From Beaufortia kweichowensis (taxonomy: Eukaryota; Chordata; Actinopteri; Cypriniformes; Gastromyzontidae): a stretch of DNA of 64,000 nt. Shown here in pieces: positions 41,601-52,233 of this stretch; position 1 is the stretch's first letter, and each line of letters opens with the position of its first letter. The translations under genes were made by a program, and so were the position numbers. The notes below the pieces were generated by a model, which was not told the DNA's origin, did not search any database, and saw nothing but the letters and a program-made list of their open reading frames with translations. Where the stretch lies: positions 4,167,124-4,231,123 of the forward strand of contig CM032816.1 of the NCBI GenBank assembly GCA_019155185.1, read 5' to 3'.

Positions 41601-42911
41601 AAATTAACTAATTTACAGGCCTATTTATTTATTTCTTCAATTGAGCACACTGAACAATCTTTTCCAAAAAATGATTTGCCTTTGTGCTATTCTTTAAAGT
41701 TTCTATGACTTTTTACAAAATGATACATTTATTTAAATTTATTTTAATATTTTTACGTGAGAGAAAATAAGTGTTAAACTATGAAACTAAGTGCATAATT
41801 GTATTTGCATAATCAGGGTACAGTAAAACCGTTGGGCCATGCAAATACTTTTAGGAATTGTGTTTCTATTTTTACGATACTTTGAAATTCTCTAATATTA
41901 CCAGGTTTATATGACATGGTGAACCCTGTAAAATGCATTATTATAATTTAATGTCACCAAACATATTTTACAACTTTTTATTAAATCCTCATAATTTGTT
42001 TATTTGGTTGTGTGTTTACTGTGGGAATTAAGATACACCCTCACAAGGTCACTTGAAACATCTTTTAAACAGCACATTTAATACCCAATGGATACCCAAA
42101 TCTCATTCATCAGAAAAACATCCTATATATCAACTATTGCCATAGTTTTGGCTGTTTTTGTAGTAAAACCATATTAACCACAAACTATCTATTGTCTTAC
42201 CATGGTATATGTATGATAAAACAAATATTATTCAAATATTATGCCATTATGTTACTACACATGGTTTAGTATAGTAAAACCATCAACCAAAACTGCTCCT
42301 AAGCTACCCATCCAGACAGCCATAGGGTGCCAATGTTGCCTAAACATGCTGTCTACGTAGAATGCACACAAGGTTTCGAGACACAACCCGGCTGTCAACA
42401 CAAACGGACTCTCGCAGCTTTTCCACCTAAACACATAATATATATTTTCTGTGTCTTATAATATAATGCAATTGTGAGTATATAAGGCGCTGATGTAAAC
42501 ACATTAGCAGACGTCATTACCCTCTGTACATCTCCTCCTCCAGATTGTTTCCGTGTTCAGGATCTGCCGGAATTTCTTGCACACCAGCGCCAGGTTCGGC
42601 AGCGCCGTGCCCGGTAATGACGAGAAGATCTCCACCAAAAGCTCCGGGGGCAAATCCAGCAGCGACTGCGGACGGGGCGGCCCCGCAGAGGCCTCGGAAG
42701 CGAGTCCACTGGGCCCACCGCTAGGCCCCGCACCGCGGCTCTTGTGACAGCTGCTGCCATCGGGATCGTCTTTCATTTTGCCCACGACCCTCTCCTCCTC
42801 CTCGTCGTCCATGTCCGTCTCAGAGTCGCTCTCGCGGTCCTGGCTGTGCCTCTGCCGCCGCCTGCACCGTCGCGACTGACCCACTCCACAGAGCCTGGCA
42901 CACACCGCCAT
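35626..42911 (-). CDS. fbxo31: F-box only protein 31
   Basis: Substrate receptor of an SCF (SKP1-CUL1-F-box) ubiquitin ligase, linked in vertebrates to cyclin D1 turnover after DNA damage. Ten minus-strand coding exons: 42521-42911, 41458-41529, 40123-40209, 38953-39029, 38107-38274, 37865-37939, 37652-37761, 37056-37209, 36518-36867, 35626-35848, totalling 1,707 nt or 568 residues (human ~539). The start is set at MAVCARLCGVGQ, as in human FBXO31; an in-frame ATG four codons upstream is possible. An acidic, Ser-rich stretch precedes the F-box (LLDLPPELLVEIFSSLPG, about residues 84-126). The FBXO31 substrate-binding domain follows (HILGLWQPDIGPYGG, YGSHGLEI), then a low-complexity loop in exon 9 and the conserved end RFGFIWLELKSFSLYSR. 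All junctions keep frame. Confidence 0.97.
37968..38012. repeat. Degenerate SINE/LINE tail in fbxo31 intron
   Basis: The sequence 'ctgctttggatataagcatc' is a degraded form of the fish SINE/LINE tail that usually reads 'gtcgctttggataaaagcgt'. Confidence 0.5.
40596..40690. repeat. Dispersed-element fragment in fbxo31 intron
   Basis: The sequence 'aaagggacagtacacccaa' followed by a 'ttattcaccctcatcttgtt' block is one end of the same non-autonomous DNA element family seen at 57007-57423. Confidence 0.65.
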
Positions 42912-43008
42912 CCGTAGCAACATTACATCATCACCGTACACAGCTGTCACACCTGCAATGCCCCTCTTTAGTGCGCATTACGTGACCGGGCGGCTGCTCG
43001 TGATGTAA

Positions 43009-43017
43009 TCACGTGAC
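43009..43017. promoter_or_regulatory. E-box / CLEAR-like site upstream of fbxo31
   Basis: TCACGTGAC is a CACGTG E-box with the flanks preferred by MiT/TFE and USF factors. It lies ~100 bases upstream of the fbxo31 start codon. Function is inferred from the motif only. Confidence 0.45.
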
Positions 43018-43993
43018 GCCATCTAGCCAAGCGATACACGTTTGACGTAAATGTTACGGAAGCTCTGGAATTAGTTCATATTTCTGTTACAGATCGTTGC
43101 TGGGCTTATGTCTGGTAAAGATAAAACTATGTAAGAACAAGAAAACATATTACAAATATTAAAATATTTATTTTGCATATTTCGCTGTTTCGAATCACTG
43201 GTCAATGAGGACATCTGCTGGTCAAATGTGTGTAATTGCAAACAAGTGAAACGAGTGTTTGGAGGTCGATACAATAAATGTTTATATTAGTGAAAAATAC
43301 AATATCAGAATGTATTGTAGATGTAGATGTACTAGTGTACTATGAACTATGAAATACGAATAAACTATATATTGAAGTCTTCAGGTCAAAAAGGTCCACT
43401 GAGTTGTATTGGACGGACGTTGTAAAGCAGCTTATTTTTCTAAAATCGTATTTTCAAGCAATCTTTTAGATCTATAATCAATTAAACATTTAAATGAATT
43501 TAACAAACATGTATGGTATGTTTTAAAATATGAATGGCAAAGATATGGTGAATACAGTAAATGCTGGTTTGTTCCTTAATAGATCACATTTCAGGGGATA
43601 CAATTAAATGCAAAATATATTTAATATTATTAAATCTTTTTTTACAAATCACATAAAACGTAATTAAAAATAAGAGTATTTGTTATTTATCTCTTTTGTC
43701 CTGCTGGCAATGTTTGTCTCCAAAAGTGAAGTGAAACAGTTGTAAACTTATTAGACACTCCAACAATAACCTGTAATTGGTTTATCCTCTTCAGCGATGA
43801 AAAAAGTAACACTCAACACATGACTACGTCCAATCATTTATTTATTATTGCTATCCGAGTTAATATACCATTATATATACCATTAACAACTATACACAGA
43901 ATTGGAAACAATACAATAACAAAATAAACTTGTTTGATCTTTCAAACTTTTAACTGTTTCGTGATCGCGCTGGTTAAAAACATATTTACTTCC

Positions 43994-44007
43994 GTTTCCA
44001 TAGCAAC
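43994..44007 (+). promoter_or_regulatory. dynlrb2: RFX-type X-box upstream of dynlrb2
   Basis: GTTTCCATAGCAAC matches the RFX X-box consensus (GTNRCC-spacer-RGYAAC) at all but one defined position. It is 36 bases upstream of the dynlrb2 ATG. RFX factors drive ciliary genes through such sites, which fits DYNLRB2 being a dynein light chain enriched in ciliated cells. Confidence 0.75.
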
Positions 44008-44042
44008 GTAAACGCGCGACAGAGGTTGTCTAGCTTCGCGTC

Positions 44043-44992
44043 ATGGTATGAACTTCCTCCACGTTTTTGTATACGTTTGCGCACAATAAACAAATCTAGG
44101 TTATAATCATGGATTCGTTATGATGAAGTATGTCTTCTTTTCTCATTTCTGTTGTTTTCGTGCATTTTTCCAGGCTGAAGTGGAGGACACGTTAAAGAGA
44201 ATTCAGAACCATAAGGGTGTCATTGGTACAATAGTCGTTAACGGAGAAGGTAAGCAAAATTTACTATGCTTTTACTGTAGTATTGCACCATTTGAGTACC
44301 TTAATAGCCTTAATAGCAGTTTGTGCAATTTAACAATGGTATTAAGAAGCTATTTACACTGTGTTTTTTTTACATGTGGTTATTCTGGTTTTACTACAAA
44401 TATCACTTTTAAACTGTGGTTACTAAAGGTATATTTTTGATAAGTAAACACACATAATCCTTTAACTTATATTAACATTCAGTTATGCATAACTATAATC
44501 TAACAGATGTGTCCTGATCTATATTATCTGATGAATGTACAGTACCAGTCAAACGTTTGGGCACAATTGATAAAAACGTTTCCCATGATATTACAAATAT
44601 TTTAATCTAAAGGTGTACAAATTGCAGTGTTTGAAATTACTTTGATAAACTTTTGACTGGTATTGTATGTGTTTGTTTGGATTAATTTCTTTTAGGTATT
44701 CCCATCAGAACTACACTGGACAACTCCACCACGGTGCAGTATGCAGGTCTGCTGCATCAGCTGACTATTAAAGCCAGGAGTACAGTCAGAGACATCGACC
44801 CCCAGAATGACCTGACATTTCTGCGCATCAGATCCAAGAAACATGAGATCATGGTGGCGCCAGGTAGGTCTCCATATTATCTGATGCCTCTTGCTGATCA
44901 GGTTGTTAAACACATATGCATTTCCCACCTTTTTCTTATTTTTTACAGATAAAGAATACCTGTTGATTGTCATCCAGAGCCCAAGTGAATAG
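44043..44992 (+). CDS. dynlrb2: Dynein light chain roadblock-type 2
   Basis: Small light chain of cytoplasmic dynein that dimerises and binds the dynein intermediate chain. Exons: 44043-44045 (only the ATG), 44174-44249, 44696-44863, 44949-44992; total 291 nt, 96 residues, the family's usual length. The protein is a single roadblock/LC7 domain with STVRDIDPQNDLTFLRIRSK and KHEIMVAPDKEYLLIVIQ. Residues GVIGTIVVNGEGIPIRTT and VQYAGLLHQLT match the DYNLRB2 rather than the DYNLRB1 paralogue. Poly(A) signals AATAAA lie at 45002-45007 and 45186-45191. The gene diverges from fbxo31 and has an RFX-type X-box just upstream. Confidence 0.97.
44538..44667. mobile_element. dynlrb2: Tc1/mariner-type MITE in dynlrb2 intron 2
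   Basis: The ends 'tacagtaccagtcaaa' (44538-44553) and 'tttgactggtattgta' (44652-44667) are near-perfect inverted copies and match the terminal style of fish Tc1-like elements. The ~130 bp interior has no coding sequence, so it is a non-autonomous relic. Confidence 0.75.
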
Positions 44993-47900
44993 TATTGTCT
45001 TAATAAAACACAACCAGTGTTTTGTTCTTTCTCACGTGCATACTAAATAATTATGTGAAATTGTTTTGAAAAATGTTTTGTTGGGTGTATACACCATTGG
45101 AAAAAAACCCCTGCAACTATTGTTTAGTTATTTGTGAAATCATGAAGATTGATTGTGCATTGTCATTAATTCTTATAACATTCCCAATAAATAAATGAAT
45201 CATAGAATAAAGTGTCTTTAAGACTATTATTTATTAGATTTTTAAAAATATTTTTCAATGCATTGCTTTTATTTTTATTCATTCAGCATGTTCAAGTGTA
45301 AGTCATTTAATGTCCAACAGAGGGCAGAAACACACACACATACACAATCTGCTTCTCTGAAAAATTGCTGGTTTAACAAGTTGTGACAGCAGCATTCTGG
45401 TTTATTATGCACTTTTGTTACTACCAGGGTAATTTGGTGTGTATGCCTTTTTCCATTTCTAGACCCACGCGTCTCATTAGCAAATTAAAAACACACTATT
45501 TAGTAGAAATAAGCTGGATAAATAAAGATGGTTGGTACAATTTGCTCAGTGTGGTTGATAGAGAATGCTTTAAAGACACATCACCCAGAACCTTTGAATG
45601 AGTTCCATGCTATCGAGCTGATTTGCTTGTTGTTTTGTGTTTCAGTGGCCCGTGTGTATTTGCCTGAGGCTAAATGTTGTCTTTTGAAAGGAACAATGTA
45701 GCCAGAGCATTTGTGCTCTAATTATTCTTTTCCTTCTCTGCCTCCAGCTTTTTCTGGTGTCTGTATCTAGAACAGCCATGTTAATTTCATGAAAGGGCCA
45801 CAAATTGATGTTGCCTTAATTTAATTTACTGCAATATAGTAGCAAAATTTCATGTTCCTCTGAGAAAACTATTAGATGCCAATGATAAAAAATAGCATAA
45901 AATAAACAAAAGCATGAGAAGAAACTAGTTAATAAGTGGTCATAAATGTTGTATTATACTGTATGTTTACTTATGTTCGTATGTGTTCAGTTAGTTATAT
46001 ATTTTCAATTAACTGTGTATAGATTTAACATTTAAGTCTATATGTGTTTTACTATTACACAAATCTTACAATATCAATAACAGCATAAAACAATTAGTCA
46101 CTTTTTATGTAATAAAAAGAATAATTGTAAGATAATAAATAAAGTATATAAGAAAACATATGACTAAAATATAAAAAGAAAGTATTTAACACACTAAAAA
46201 GTATTTATACATGTGCAAAAAATGCAAAACCCCATAAAAATAAATATAAATGTATGAAATATAAATGTTTAGTCTGATGTCCTCAGAACAACATTTTCTG
46301 AAGTTGATCGTCTTTAATACATGTTTAGGGAGTATTTTGCACCGTATACTTTGAAAAACATCAATATTACGCTTTGAAATGTGGATGTTTATCCCGTCAG
46401 TATCCCAGCTGCATACCTGGAGTGTGAAATCTGAGACTCTCTAACCCTAAAATGATACTGAGAGGAGGGTCTGCTAATCACCTGCTCGAATGAGCCTCGT
46501 TTGAGTGTCTCGCTGCTGGACTGACCTCTGTTCGGCTTCCATCTGCTCTCTGCTTTACATGCCCAGCGCTGCCAATTGGCACTCTCAGCATGGGGCAAGA
46601 AGCCAGCAGGTGGGTACAGATCTGATGTTCTGAGACCCGCTCCCGTGCAGAGCACTGTGAAAGACTATCTCACTGCAAGATAATTAGACAGAGACTTCAT
46701 GATTGGGTCAATAACGTCGTATTAGGATGGAAACCATGGTGACGAAGGGGATTTACTGGGAGGGGAGTCAGATTATAGTGGGTTATACTGCCAGTGCATG
46801 GTTTTCATGATTGCTTTTTAATAGTGGAAACATTTAAATAAGCTAAAACAACAAAAATATTTATTATTGAAGATTTTTCATGAAATGATATTTGTAAGTG
46901 TTTGGTTATTTTTATAACAAATATAATTATTTCTAGTCATGGCAAGCGTACAAATGTTCTACAAAAGATAGAAACTGAATGAGTGAATGAGAGGCTTCAA
47001 CTATTGTTGTGGACAATGAGGAAGACAAAAAGGTTGAGTTACATCACAGATTTTAAAAGCCTATAGACTTTACAAAACAATTACTAGGGGTTTTTACAAG
47101 TATGAAAGCCTTCCACATGGAGTTTTGCTTTTTTGTCTTTTATACTTTTACAGTTCAATATCCATGTTAAATAAAGAATCCACCCCCTTTTATTACTCCA
47201 ATCTCATTTGCAACACTTTGTTGTTGATAATATATAGTGCCCATATACTTTTTCTAATGTATTTTTTATTGTTTATTGTATAGTTATAAGTATTTATAAG
47301 TATAACTTTGTAAGTTTCAGGATTGAAGTTAGAAGGTTTATGATATATCATTGTCTTAAAAACGACTTTTTGTTAGTGTAAGAAGAGCTAAACTTCTAAT
47401 AAAACTTTTACACAGACAAGCAGAATCTTTTGGATTGCGACATATTTGCACTGTTTTTGTTCATTTTGTTGTTTTTAAGAAGTTTTGTATAGAATAAGTG
47501 CCATATTATTATTAAAATAAAAGGTCACGCCATGGTGTATCGGCCTTCTGTTGGTCACAGGTCGTCACATGATACGATTCCGCAGGTCAGAGTTCACCAG
47601 ACTTGACCTTTAGAGCAAAGCCAAATGCAAAGTGCTTTTACGTTTCCGGTCTGCCACATTCACATCCATATAATTGGAAGCCAATGTGAACACCCCAAAA
47701 ACATTTTATATGTTAACAGTAATAACTATTAAACCTTTAAAATGCTCAGAACACAATAGCAACATCTCGCAAATGTACATCAAGGTGCTAGAAGGTAAAA
47801 ATCGATCACAACAATCACTCTTTTGTTGACTGGTGTAGAATTCTCCAGCAGCTCTGTGTGATGAGTTTACCAGCTACTAATCTGACAGCTGTTATGAGAA

Positions 47901-48718
47901 CAGGTGATAGTCTACACCCCGCAGGACACTCTAGACCCCTTATCTAAAAGTGCTCTTACACGATTAAACCTTTTGTTTGTTCAGTGGAATATAGCAGGTG
48001 ATCTGGGTGGGGCAATGTTTGCGTCATAATATGGTAATTTAATGTGTTACCTAAACACGCGAACATGGCTTTGATTAGATGTGGAGTCATTGTGTTCTTT
48101 AGAAAGGCTTACTTTAATTTAATTTATAGTATGTTCTTTTAAATGTATATTGTGCTACGATGTCCAAAACACCATGGTTATAGCACTGTAAAGCCTCCTG
48201 TTACCTGCTGAAACTGAATTTCCCACTTTTATAATTACAAACAGTGTTTTAAAACCACTCAGCCATCCACTTTATTACACCTACTATACATTACATCCTG
48301 CTGAGACGGCACTCTTCCATACCCACCAACTGTCTGAGTTGTTATCATGTTTATACTCTCGCAGACTGTCTAGCAGCTGTCATGTTTACTTACGTCTCAT
48401 CCAACTTACAGTTTCTTTAAACAGTGTCTTTATAGCCATTACTGACCATATGGACCTTAGCAAGGCTGATCTAGGAAATCAAAACAACCATAAGTGACCT
48501 GCCTAGTTAAATAAATAAATAAATAGGTTGTAAACATAATAAAACATAGTTTTTTACATCCTTGGAAAATATATATTTCTTTGTTATAATGTAAAACAAA
48601 TAAAAAACGTTGTTTCAACGTTAAATACATATTATGAAGATATCAACTGCAGCGAAATGTTCAGGGTATAAAGACAGTGACACCGACCATGTGACAGTTT
48701 CAGGGTGTAGGGTGAAAT
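44993..48718. other. Gene desert, part 1 (dynlrb2 3' flank)
   Basis: After the dynlrb2 poly(A) signals no gene is seen. Most is AT-rich and featureless. A non-repetitive block of higher complexity at about 46380-46680 contains no supported reading frame and could be a conserved regulatory element. Confidence 0.5.
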
Positions 48719-51700
48719 AACACACACACACGCACACACACACGCAGGCTCTCTCCCCCGTCTTTCCGTCTGTTTTTATTGGCTCACTATTATACATGAG
48801 GTGTCAGCCGTCCCTCCCCCAAACTCCCCAGAGAAAGACAGGGACGCTCTCCAGCTGTTGCAGGAAAAAAGCCTGCGTGTGTTGCTATGTTTATATATCC
48901 CAGTGAACACAGAGCTTTCAAAGGTCACAGGTTGGCAAAAATTTTTATAATATACAATCAAATATGGGTTGACAGAAAGAAAAAAGGAAATGATCTAATA
49001 GGTTTGTTTTTTGTGGGAGTGCCTGTTTTTTAAACAATGTGTTTTCTGATTTGAAACAATGCAAATTATAAAAAGTGCTAAATAAACATTTTGTAGTAAA
49101 TAAGTAGTTTTCGCATATATCCACATACCTTTTCATCGGCCCCACCCATTTGACCCCATTATGTTGATGTTCTCTCAGTAAAGAGAGTCTTTTGACTGGC
49201 TCTGTCTGCTGCATTGTTCACAGCAGATGGTGCATTAACATCTATTAGCCTCAAATACAGCCCATCTTCACCCTCGTGGACCATGACACCTGGGTGTGAG
49301 GACAAACCTCAGGCCATAAGAGCCAATTAAAACAGAGAAACACAGATGCAAGACTTGTGGCTGAAGACTAGACACAATTATTACAAGAGACAAATGTGTA
49401 AATCAAGATATGGAAGAATGAATGTAGAGCACACCTGCCCTGGAAACGAGATGTTATTTATAAAAGGTTATTTCATCTTAAAACAATGTGCAATGAAAAA
49501 ATGCATAGCAAACGGGGGAAAAAAATAAAAAAGTTTTTTATAATATTTAAAAAAGACATATTTGTAATGTATGTGTCACTAGGTTTAAATGATTGTGAAT
49601 GGAGAAAGATGCTTATGTTGTAGTTCTCTCTTAAAGATCAAGAAGTGCCTTGAAATGTGCAGCTTTGTTCAATGGAATGATGTCATTTCCAAAGAAACAG
49701 GAATTCAAATTTGACTGGCCCCTCCCCCTTTTGGAATAGCCAATAGCCTTGAATCTGATGACAAGCTACAAAATACAAGTGCAAAATAATGTTACAATAA
49801 TATACAAAAATTTAAAAAATAGTAGTGGTGCAAGTTTTGAATGCTTACATCTTTAAAACATAAACATAATGTCAATGTTTTGGAGGACACCAGCTTATAG
49901 ATATCCTTAAGGCAAACATAATCATACTAAAAAAACTTCAATTTTGATTTAACGAGGACTTCGATGAGTTCATTGTGAACTATAAGTGACACTTGGACCA
50001 AAATGTTTATTTCAAGAAACTTTACTGACATTCCCCAGAAAGGAAGGCTACAATTAACCATTAATAGGGTGCTATTATTAAGAGCAATGCAAAAATGCAC
50101 CATTACGCTTTCTATTTTAAAAGCATTACTCATGAGGACTTTAGCCAAAGGAGCAGTTAGAAGTATCAACCAATTGAGTTAATAGTTTTTGCCGTTTGGC
50201 CGTACGTCTGTGCGCAGCCTTTCAAAGATTTTACAGTTTCAGGGAGCTTTATTTGTGCACTTTTGTCATTATCATAACCCTGGAGCTTTCCGTGTTTACA
50301 TTTAATGGATTTCCAGCAGAGACAGAGAGGAAAAGTTGCAGCTCTGGGCACTTTTAAGAGCCCCTGCTGTTAAGACAACATTTATCAGGGGAGCGTTGCG
50401 CATTTATTTGTCTGCGTGTGGCTGTAGGTTAAATCTCGTCTTGTGATTTGAAGAATATATTGGTACTGCAATGCTTTTCAATGGGCTCTGAATAATGATG
50501 TCTGATTCCAGTATGATGAATTTGTTTTTTAGCCAAAGCTGAAACTAAACCGTATGAGTGAACCAATCTTCGTCTTTAAAACGTCTTCATAAATACTGCA
50601 CAGTCTGTGTAAATCCAAAATTTACATTCACACATTTATCAAGGACAACATAAAGTGGGAGTGTGTAAAATATGGCGATAAACAACTCATCTGTGTTTTG
50701 CATTGGGTTTCATCACTCCCGTGAAGTGCAAAACAAATTGACCCCAGTACTTAACAAGATTTAGGGTTATAAATCAGTTCATTTTGCCTGATAATGTGAA
50801 TACAGTTTTAGCTTCTGTTCTGGAGTCACTGTGTCTATTGTCTATGCAGTGCTAACAACACAGTATGTCTGGAGATTGTTGTGAAATTGGTTTTGACATG
50901 ACTTCTCACAGACACTCACTTACTTCTGCAGTAAAAGGTTGAATTCGGGAGGCTAATGGTCTCTCCTAATAGAAATCATCTGGAGATACTGACAAATGAG
51001 CTGTAAGCAGAGCCGAAGCTTTTCAGACCTGGACTGATCTCAGTCTCCTGATGAAAGAAGATTCTTAAAATATCAATATAATGCAAATATAATCCTACAA
51101 GTTTACATGAAAATCTATTTGTGACCCTGTTCGTGTCTGTAATCTGATGTATTTTACACATCAACATGATATTTAACATGAAGGAAGAACCAAATTGATT
51201 GCTAAACTACAGTATGTCTTATGTACATGAGAAGAAAGTCGTAGACATATAGCAAAACATAAAAAATTAACAAATTAGGATCACTGTATTTTACTGTATA
51301 TCTGAATCTAGTGTTTATTATATTATCTTTTCTTTTAAGAGAAGCCTTATTGTTATCCTTATGCAAACATGTTTGTTTCTATAATTTTCAATAATGAACT
51401 TTTTAGGCCAAGAGTCTGATCTATTTTAGAGCAATCGTGGCGATTTTATATGAATTCGTATGATGTGAATTGTATTAAAACGTGCAAATAGTAGATAAAA
51501 GTAAGAATGAAGGAATGGAAAGAGGTTATGGTAAGACAAATTTAGATTCATTATCCACATCAAAAAAAGTATATTGCCATGAGATTGTGTTGCTCAACAT
51601 TCAATGTTGTGAATCTGTCTGCTGATTTCAGCTTTCTTAACTACAAACCATTGTTTGGTAGCAATACAAGCTGGTAGTAATACAGAAGAACAAGCATTTC

Positions 51701-52184
51701 TTTCTTCTAGCCAAGATCTTTTAAACCAAAACGTTTTCTTTTCCTTGCTGTGAAAGTTCCAAACCTCACAGTCTGTAAACTAGGAGCAATCCATTGGCAT
51801 TCAGAGTAAACATGCTAAACACAGGGGAATACACTGAAAAGACTAAACCGTGTGTATAATACAACCACAAAGGTAAAGCTGAATTATCTGCAGTTTAAAC
51901 AGGTCTAAATGCATTGCATCTCAATGTGAAAGGCAATGTGTTTTATTCCTCGTGACAGAGTCATACAGAACAGCAGCATGGACTGTGATATTTCAAGAAA
52001 TGAAGCAGCTATTGAATCATTTTTCATTTTCCTGGACAGTTCAACACTAATATCAGAGATCTTTTTTTAAATGTCTGAAGCATGTTGCAAAGGGACCTCT
52101 CGGAAAAAAACAATAACAAAACAGTTTTCTCATATTTCCTCATAATGACAGGTTAAATATTTTGCAGTGATGTCCCCCGAACGC
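48719..52184. other. Gene desert, part 2
   Basis: Opens with a (CA)n stretch (48721-48744). Blocks at about 49190-49340 and 50160-50440 are less AT-rich and non-repetitive, with no coding potential that I can support. The rest shows nothing recognisable. Confidence 0.45.
48721..48744. repeat. (CA)n microsatellite
   Basis: About twelve CA dinucleotides interrupted once by CG. Confidence 0.9.
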
Positions 52185-52233
52185 ACCGTAAGTCGCTTTG
52201 GATAAAACCGTCGGCTGAATACATAAATGTAAA
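52185..52233. repeat. SINE/LINE tail relic
   Basis: The sequence 'gtaagtcgctttggataaaa' followed by 'ccgtcggctgaatacataaa' matches the 3' tail shared by fish tRNA-derived SINEs and their partner LINEs. No tRNA-like head is attached. Confidence 0.75.

Larger units (their letters stand above)
42912..44042. promoter_or_regulatory. Divergent promoter region between fbxo31 and dynlrb2
   Basis: The start codons of fbxo31 (minus) and dynlrb2 (plus) are 1.13 kb apart, head to head. The fbxo31 side is CpG-rich and contains an E-box TCACGTGAC (43009-43017). The dynlrb2 side contains an X-box-like site (43994-44007). The centre (about 43100-43900) is AT-rich with nothing else recognised. Confidence 0.6.

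Noticed and set aside
42553..42760. Other frames over fbxo31 exon 1
   Set aside because: GC-rich shadow frames; the frame containing the F-box is the real one.
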